Assembly: GCA_045580325.1 (NCBI GenBank)
Contig: JAZNNR010000032.1
Span: 1 to 64,000 of the forward strand
Reading direction: 5' to 3'
Origin: SIG672 sp045580325
GTDB lineage: Bacteria > Bacillota > Clostridia > Oscillospirales > CAG-272
DNA length: 64,000 nucleotides
This document shows positions 59,286-64,000 of the stretch, in pieces. The notes under the pieces are model-generated. The model was not told the DNA's origin, searched no databases, and saw only the letters and a list, made by a program, of their open reading frames with translations. A program made the position numbers and the translations under genes. Position 1 is the stretch's first letter. Every line of letters begins with the position of its first letter.

Positions 59286-59314
59286 ATTATAACGCAAAAT
59301 GTATCAATATGCAA
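59286..59314 (-). promoter_or_regulatory. Sigma-A promoter of the argG-ABC-argF cluster
   Basis: On the minus strand TTGCAT, 17-bp spacer, TATAAT. The region 59315-59651 is AT-rich with several ATATAC/GTATAT-type inverted repeats and no gene seen. Confidence 0.7.
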
Positions 59315-59651
59315 GAGGTTTTTGACATTTTCTTTAAGTTTGTTGATTTTGTACTATATGGCATATAATAGCTTTGAATTTTGTGCACATTGACGACAAA
59401 ATGACATAAAACAGCAGTAAATAATCAAAATAAAGAGTCGCTACGGGCTCCCTTTTAATCGTACTTTAGCCTAGTGAATAGACGGAGAGAGGGCATAAAA
59501 CGCGATTCTCAAATGTGTATTTATGCAAATTTATACATAAATATACGAAAATATACATTAAATATTCACTCTGTGCGAGTGTATACACGACCCAAAGCGT
59601 ATTTATATAATTAAAAAAGGAAATATTTTTCAAAAAAATGCCGCCGCGATA

Positions 59652-59680
59652 TTGAAATAGCACGAGCAGGGTGCTATAAT
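59652..59680 (+). promoter_or_regulatory. Sigma-A promoter of the AI-2E family gene
   Basis: TTGAAA, 17-bp spacer, TATAAT, 42 bp before the start codon. Confidence 0.72.
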
Positions 59681-59722
59681 TTATATAAATGTAAATAAAT
59701 CACTCTAAAATGGAAATCAAAA

Positions 59723-60937
59723 ATGAAAAGAAACGAAAAAAAGCAAATTTTAACCTGGAATAACTGCCTGAAGGTCGGAGTGAGCGCGTTTGTGCTCTTT
59801 CTCGCTATTCATTACTGGTCGGTAGTAGCGTCGCTCATAGCGGGACTGTTCAGAGCCGCCGCACCGATATTTATAGGCTTTTCTATTGCCTATATCGTAA
59901 ATCTTCTGATGAGCCTTTATGAAAAGGTCTATTTTCCAAAGGCTTCACAGAAAAAGATAGTATATCTTACGCGCAGACCGGTATGCCTTGTCTTAACTCT
60001 GCTTACTATCGCGGCGGTAATTGCACTTCTTATATGGATAGTAGTTCCCGAGCTTGTGCAGTGTATCTCTTTCCTGCTTGCCGAGATCCCTCCGCTGATT
60101 CAGAAGCTTCTCAGCAGCAAGTGGATACGCGACATAGTTCCCTCCGATATACTTTCAAAGCTGACCGAGATCGACTGGCTGTCGTATACGGAAGAGATAA
60201 TCGGAACGCTCGGAAGCGGAATAGGAAGCGCGGTAAGCGCGGTGCTTACCCTTGTTACATCGACATTTTCTCTGATAGTTACTGTGTTCGTAAGCCTTAT
60301 TTTCTCGGTATATATGCTTATTGATAAGGAAAAGTTTTTCAGTCAGACAAAGAGAGTCTGCAAAAGCTATCTTTCCGAAAAGCATTTCAGCAAGGTATCG
60401 CACGTATCCGCGGTTCTTAACAACAGCTTTCGCAGATATATAGTAGGGCAGTTCACCGAGGCTATCATTCTCGGCGTGCTTTGCTCTGTCGGAATGATGA
60501 TATTTAAGTTCCCGTACGCAGGAATGATAGGTACACTTATTGGATTTACCGCGCTTATCCCCGTAGCGGGCGCATATATAGGCGCAGGAGTGGGCGCTGT
60601 GATGATACTTACCGTATCGCCGCTCAAGGCACTTCTTTTCCTTGTGTTTATTCTCGTGCTTCAGCAGCTCGAGGGCAATCTGATATATCCGAAGGTTGTA
60701 GGAAATTCGCTCGGACTTCCTGCTCTCTGGGTGCTTGCCGCAGTTACTGTCGGCGGAGCTCTCGCAGGAGTTCTCGGAATGCTTCTCGGTGTTCCGATCG
60801 CGGCGGCGGCATATCAGCTTATCAGAGAAGATCTGCACAAACGCGAGCTTAAAGCGCTTCACAGCGGGAATAAAGCTACTGTCAAAAGGGTGCGTCTGCG
60901 CGTAAAGGAGTCGGATGACATCTCGGAAGACAAATAA
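59723..60937 (+). CDS. AI-2E family transporter
   Basis: The 404-residue protein has seven or eight membrane helices. The family pattern is clear: an N-terminal pair (SAFVLFLAIHYW), PIFIGFSIAYIVNLLM near 48, a long periplasmic/cytosolic segment, then FRRYIVGQFTEAIILGVLCS near 232, LIGFTALIPVAGAYIGAG near 264 and LQQLEGNLIYPKVVGNSLGLPALWVL near 308-333 (read in parts). Known members export AI-2 or act as Na+/H+ antiporters; the exact role here is open. The ATG has only a weak GGAAA site. The next gene follows after 22 bp. Confidence 0.9.
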   Translation: MKRNEKKQILTWNNCLKVGVSAFVLFLAIHYWSVVASLIAGLFRAAAPIFIGFSIAYIVNLLMSLYEKVYFPKASQKKIVYLTRRPVCLVLTLLTIAAVIALLIWIVVPELVQCISFLLAEIPPLIQKLLSSKWIRDIVPSDILSKLTEIDWLSYTEEIIGTLGSGIGSAVSAVLTLVTSTFSLIVTVFVSLIFSVYMLIDKEKFFSQTKRVCKSYLSEKHFSKVSHVSAVLNNSFRRYIVGQFTEAIILGVLCSVGMMIFKFPYAGMIGTLIGFTALIPVAGAYIGAGVGAVMILTVSPLKALLFLVFILVLQQLEGNLIYPKVVGNSLGLPALWVLAAVTVGGALAGVLGMLLGVPIAAAAYQLIREDLHKRELKALHSGNKATVKRVRLRVKESDDISEDK

Positions 60938-60959
60938 AAATATTTTAAGGGGCAAAACT

Positions 60960-61478
60960 ATGAAAAACATACTTATCGTTGTGGATATGCAGAATGATTT
61001 TATCGACGGCGCGCTCGGTACGAAAGAGGCTATCGCTATTGTAGAAAACGTCAAAGAAAAGATAGCAAATTTCGACGGCGAGATAATTTTTACACGCGAT
61101 ACTCACGAAAGTGATTACCTCGGCACACAGGAAGGAAAAAATCTCCCCGTCGAGCACTGCATCTGCGGCACGTTTGGCTGGGAAATAAGAAGTGAGCTTA
61201 CGGATATAAAGAAGGGAACCGTAATAGACAAGCCCACCTTCGGCTCGAGAAAGCTTGCCGAGCTTCTTTATGAAAAGAATCTCACCGAAGAAATAGGAGA
61301 GATAACTCTTATCGGACTTTGCACCGATATTTGCGTTATATCTAACGCGCTTGTGATAAAGGCGTTTTTGCCTGAGGTGAAGATCACGGTAGACTCGTCC
61401 TGCTGTGCGGGCGTTACCCCCGAAAGCCACGAAAACGCACTCTCTGCAATGAAAATGTGCCAGATAAATATAATATAA
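60960..61478 (+). CDS. Isochorismatase-like cysteine hydrolase (nicotinamidase type)
   Basis: The 172-residue protein has the triad of the family: Asp in VVDMQNDFIDG near residue 9, Lys in VIDKPTFGS near 90 and Cys in GLCTDICVISNAL near 122. Metal-binding residues of nicotinamidases (HxxxD-like) are partly present: FTRDTHESDYLGTQEG near 46. It probably hydrolyses nicotinamide or a related amide. AAGGGG precedes the ATG. The TAA stop directly abuts the GC hairpin of element copy 12. Confidence 0.85.
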   Translation: MKNILIVVDMQNDFIDGALGTKEAIAIVENVKEKIANFDGEIIFTRDTHESDYLGTQEGKNLPVEHCICGTFGWEIRSELTDIKKGTVIDKPTFGSRKLAELLYEKNLTEEIGEITLIGLCTDICVISNALVIKAFLPEVKITVDSSCCAGVTPESHENALSAMKMCQINII

Positions 61479-61661
61479 TTAGGGCGTTGCCCTAAAACCC
61501 ACCAAAGAACTTTTTGAAAAGAAGTTTAAAACGATTTGCGAGCAAATCGTTTAGGAATCTCAAAAACTTTTCTGAAAAAGGGAAGAAAACTGTTTTAGAA
61601 AAGTTTTGGTCGAGCTTTTTCAAAAGCTCGCAGGGTTTCTTAAGGGACGGAGTCCCTTGAG
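61479..61661. repeat. Dispersed palindromic element, copy 12 (complete inverted composite)
   Basis: GC hairpin TTAGGGC-gtt-GCCCTAA (61479-61495) starts at the base after the stop codon. Then the AT arm interrupted by AAACGATTTGC / GCAAATCGTTT (61529-61552), box CAAAAACTTTTCTGAAAAA, and an inverted half: TTTTAGAAAAGTTTTGG, hairpin CGAGCTTTT / AAAAGCTCG (61611-61630), GC hairpin ending in GTCCCTTGAG (61639-61661). The same internal insertion is present in copy 10. Confidence 0.87.
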
Positions 61662-61675
61662 CCAACGGTTTTTTC

Positions 61676-61704
61676 TTGACAAGCGCGGAAATCTGTTATA
61701 TAAT
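61676..61704 (+). promoter_or_regulatory. Consensus sigma-A promoter of the ATP-grasp gene
   Basis: TTGACA, 17-bp spacer, TATAAT, both boxes perfect, directly behind element copy 12. Confidence 0.88.
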
Positions 61705-61741
61705 CAAGTAATATCTAAATTTATGATCTGGAGTAAGTTAT

Positions 61742-62752
61742 ATGTCAAAGCTCGGATACATTTTACGCTGTGTGCGTAATATGAACTATAAAAATATGCT
61801 GAATACGGTTAATACCGTGCATAAAAAATCGGGAAAGAACAGAGTCTGGCTTTTCTGCGATATGGTATGGTGCGGATTTAAGTACGGCACAGGCCACAGA
61901 GATTACGACCTCAACGAATGGTGGACGCTAAATAAAGCGCAGAGATCGACCTATATCACAAGAGGAATAAACAACTCGATAGTTACAAGACTCAATGACT
62001 CGTCGTATTATCATCTTCTCGATAACAAGATACATTTCAACGAACATTTCTCGGATTGCCTCGGAAGAAAGTGGCTGAACCTTGAAAACGCTTCGCTAGA
62101 GGAATTTGAAGTCTTTATGGAAGGCCTGGAAAGCGTGATCGCAAAGCCGATAGACGCGACCTGCGGACAGGGCGTTGTGAAGCTCCAAAAGAGCGATTTT
62201 GAGTCGGTTTCGGCGATGTACGACCACATAAAAGAAACGAGAGCCTTTCTCGTTGAAGAATACGTAGTTCAGCATCCCGATATCTCAAAGCTTTATCCTC
62301 TGTCGGTAAATACTCTTCGTATTGTAACCGTTACCTCGGACGACGGTACACCGCACGTGCTTTACGCCTTTATAAGAATGGGAAACGGCGGAAGAGTCGT
62401 GGATAACATCAACGCGGGCGGAATGGCGGCGCCTATCGATCTCGAAACGGGTAAGATAAGCGGAGTCGCATTCGATAAGCACTATTCTTATTACGATACC
62501 CACCCCTACACAGGCACGGCCATCGTCGGACATCAGATACCCTTCTGGAAGGAGTCCTGCGAGTTCGCACTTGAAGCGTGCAAGCGTATCCCTCAGCTCC
62601 GTTATATCGGCTGGGACGTAGCCGTTACAGAAAACGGACCGACCTTTATTGAAGGAAATCAGCACCCCGGACACGACTTCTTGCAGATGCCTCCGCACGT
62701 GCCCGATAAGATCGGAATACTTCCGAGATTCAGACAGTTTGTGAAAATATAA
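61742..62752 (+). CDS. Sugar-transfer-associated ATP-grasp protein
   Basis: The 336-residue protein matches the ATP-grasp group named after sugar transfer (PF14397 type): a helical N-terminal part, VIAKPIDATCGQGVVKL near 137 (ATP-binding Lys), FLVEEYVVQHPDISKLYP near 161, NTLRIVTVTSDDGTPH near 183, the Arg/Asn of RMGNGGRVVDNINAGG near 210, and GWDVAVTENGPTFIEGN near 300 for metal binding. Such genes often lie in capsule or teichoic acid loci; the product is unknown. It precedes the M3 peptidase gene by 27 bp. Confidence 0.85.
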   Translation: MSKLGYILRCVRNMNYKNMLNTVNTVHKKSGKNRVWLFCDMVWCGFKYGTGHRDYDLNEWWTLNKAQRSTYITRGINNSIVTRLNDSSYYHLLDNKIHFNEHFSDCLGRKWLNLENASLEEFEVFMEGLESVIAKPIDATCGQGVVKLQKSDFESVSAMYDHIKETRAFLVEEYVVQHPDISKLYPLSVNTLRIVTVTSDDGTPHVLYAFIRMGNGGRVVDNINAGGMAAPIDLETGKISGVAFDKHYSYYDTHPYTGTAIVGHQIPFWKESCEFALEACKRIPQLRYIGWDVAVTENGPTFIEGNQHPGHDFLQMPPHVPDKIGILPRFRQFVKI

Positions 62753-62779
62753 AATATCTAAATATAAGGAGAAAACACA

Positions 62780-64000
62780 ATGAACAAATGGGATCTTTCC
62801 TATTTCTTCGCAAATGACGAAGAATTTGAAAAAGAGCTTGAAGGCTTAAACGAATACCTTCCCAGACTTGCGTCCTACAAGGGACAGCTTTCCGACGAGG
62901 CTAAGCTGAGAGAATATCTTCTTCTCTCGGACGAGCTCGAAACAAAGCTTTATAAGGTATATCAGTACGCTCATCTGAAGAGCGACCTCAACAAGAAGGA
63001 CGTTGAAAACGCTTCGAAGGTAAGTAAGGTAATGATGTTCCTTGCTCTCCTCGAGCAGAATACCTCCTTTGAATCTCCCGAGATCCTTTCTCTCGGAAAG
63101 AAGAAGGTAACAGAATTTATCGACAACAACCCCGAATTTGAGGCATACCGCTTCCTTATGGAAAAGCTTTTCAGAGGAAATAAGCACGTGCTCAAGGAAA
63201 AGGAAGAGAAGCTTCTCTCGTACTATTCTCCCGTACTGCGCGAGGGCTCGGAGCTCTATTCCAAGCTTGCAGTAGCAGACGGCAAGGTGAAGACGGTAAA
63301 GCTCTCAAACGGCGAAAAGGTAGCCGTAACACAGGGCAACTGGAGAGCGCTCATCGCAGACGTTCCCACAGCGGCAGACAGAAAGAAGGTATTTGAAGCA
63401 ATTTTCGGCGCATACGAGGAAAACAAGAATACCTACGCTGAAATATACAATCTCGTAATGAAGAGCGAAATGGCAGAGGTTCAGGCGAGAAACTACTCAT
63501 CTATTCTCGAATCTCACCTTTTCGGCAACAATATTCCCACGTCGGTATTCACAAATCTCATAAGCGTTGCAGGAAAGTACAACAAGTCGGTTAAGAAGTA
63601 CTACAAGCTCAGAAAGAAGTATCTCGGACTCAAGACACACTATTCTTACGACAGATTCCTTGAGCTTGCGCACTCTGACAAGAAGTATTCCTACGAAGAA
63701 GGAAAGGAGATCTTCTTTAAGTCTATTGAAAACACTCCCGCAGATTTTCAGGCAAAGGCGCGTGAGGTCCTCAGAGACGGATTTGTTGACGTTTACGAGC
63801 AGGACGGAAAGAGAAGCGGCGCATATTCTTCAAGCGTATCCGATTCTCACCCCTTCATTCTTCTCAACTACACAGACACTCTCGACGACGTATTTACCCT
63901 CGCACACGAGGCGGGACACTCGATGCACTCGCTCTATTCGCAGGAGGCACAGCCCGCAAAGCTTCAGCACTACACGATCTTTGTAGCTGAAATTGCGTCC
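62780..64000 (+). CDS. M3 family oligoendopeptidase F, partial
   Basis: The reading frame covers 407 codons and runs off the right edge. It begins MNKWDLSYFFANDEEFEKEL, the common start of cytosolic PepF, and has no signal peptide. The zinc site HEAGHSMHSLYS is at about residue 379, just before the edge, so the third ligand and the C-terminal part are missing. Known: hydrolysis of oligopeptides in the cytoplasm. AAGGAG precedes the ATG. A second, surface-type M3 peptidase lies at 39258-41288. Confidence 0.93.
   Translation, partial: MNKWDLSYFFANDEEFEKELEGLNEYLPRLASYKGQLSDEAKLREYLLLSDELETKLYKVYQYAHLKSDLNKKDVENASKVSKVMMFLALLEQNTSFESPEILSLGKKKVTEFIDNNPEFEAYRFLMEKLFRGNKHVLKEKEEKLLSYYSPVLREGSELYSKLAVADGKVKTVKLSNGEKVAVTQGNWRALIADVPTAADRKKVFEAIFGAYEENKNTYAEIYNLVMKSEMAEVQARNYSSILESHLFGNNIPTSVFTNLISVAGKYNKSVKKYYKLRKKYLGLKTHYSYDRFLELAHSDKKYSYEEGKEIFFKSIENTPADFQAKAREVLRDGFVDVYEQDGKRSGAYSSSVSDSHPFILLNYTDTLDDVFTLAHEAGHSMHSLYSQEAQPAKLQHYTIFVAEIAS

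Overview
The window looks like chromosomal DNA from an uncultured, anaerobic, endospore-forming member of the Clostridia (Bacillota), probably from an animal gut. The evidence is a ferredoxin-linked 2-oxoacid oxidoreductase, SpoIIE, a SpoIIQ-like M23 protein behind a sigma-F-like promoter, Firmicutes-type gene families (RNase M5-like Toprim, TSCPD, C_GCAxxG_C_C, DUF6472-like) and sigma-A promoters that almost all show a 17-bp spacer. The order or genus cannot be fixed from this sequence alone.

Layout. 1-2.1 kb (minus): 2-oxoacid:ferredoxin oxidoreductase genes led by a P-loop ATPase. 2.3-6.3 kb (plus): spoIIE and a GT2 glycosyltransferase. 6.3-10.7 kb (minus): a REP cluster, then the operon htpG, HAD phosphatase, prephenate dehydratase-like protein, BirA-like ligase. 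11-14.1 kb: SpoIIQ-like protein, D-2-hydroxyacid dehydrogenase, PRPP synthase. 14.4-26 kb (minus): phosphoglucomutase, TSCPD protein, nrdR; then recX-rimO-pgsA-holA-Toprim; then rpsO-pnp; then an orphan solute-binding lipoprotein. 26.2-29.1 kb (plus): a flavoprotein followed by an AT-rich accessory patch with a RAYT transposase and two small membrane proteins. 29.2-36 kb: alaS, thiI, a small secreted protein, nadE, a redox protein, a polysaccharide deacetylase. 36-45.9 kb: cell-surface genes (CotH-LTD lipoprotein, M3 peptidase lipoprotein, 1048-residue secreted protein, GH43) and a 53-residue Cys-rich peptide not previously listed among the long reading frames. 46-54.2 kb: zinc-ribbon protein, membrane protein, aminotransferase, dusB, a second GH43, an acyltransferase-zinc ribbon protein, tRNA-Ser(GCU), a tandem tRNA-flanking repeat and an AT-rich lipoprotein. 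54.3-59.3 kb (minus): argG, an amino-acid ABC importer and argF. 59.7-64 kb (plus): AI-2E family transporter, isochorismatase-like hydrolase, ATP-grasp protein and the start of a second M3 oligopeptidase.

The most striking signal is non-coding. At about a dozen places a modular palindromic element sits at the 3' end of a gene or between genes. Read outward from a stop codon it has a short GC-rich hairpin of the form CTTAGGGC-aaa-GCCCTAAG, then a long AT-rich hairpin with a constant ACTTTTT-NN-AAAAAGT core, then a box CAAAAACTTTWCTGAAAA, then a variable part that may hold an intrinsic terminator, and often a distal box close to TGTGTGTTCGCACAGCAC. The outer stem bases differ between copies but stay complementary. 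Several copies supply the stop codon or the last residues of the gene they abut, and two lie directly in front of start codons that lack a Shine-Dalgarno sequence. A separate REP/RAYT system is present: three REP-like palindromes lie at 6.3-6.5 kb, and two copies of the same palindrome are embedded in frame, in opposite orientations, in the RAYT gene at 27.4 kb.
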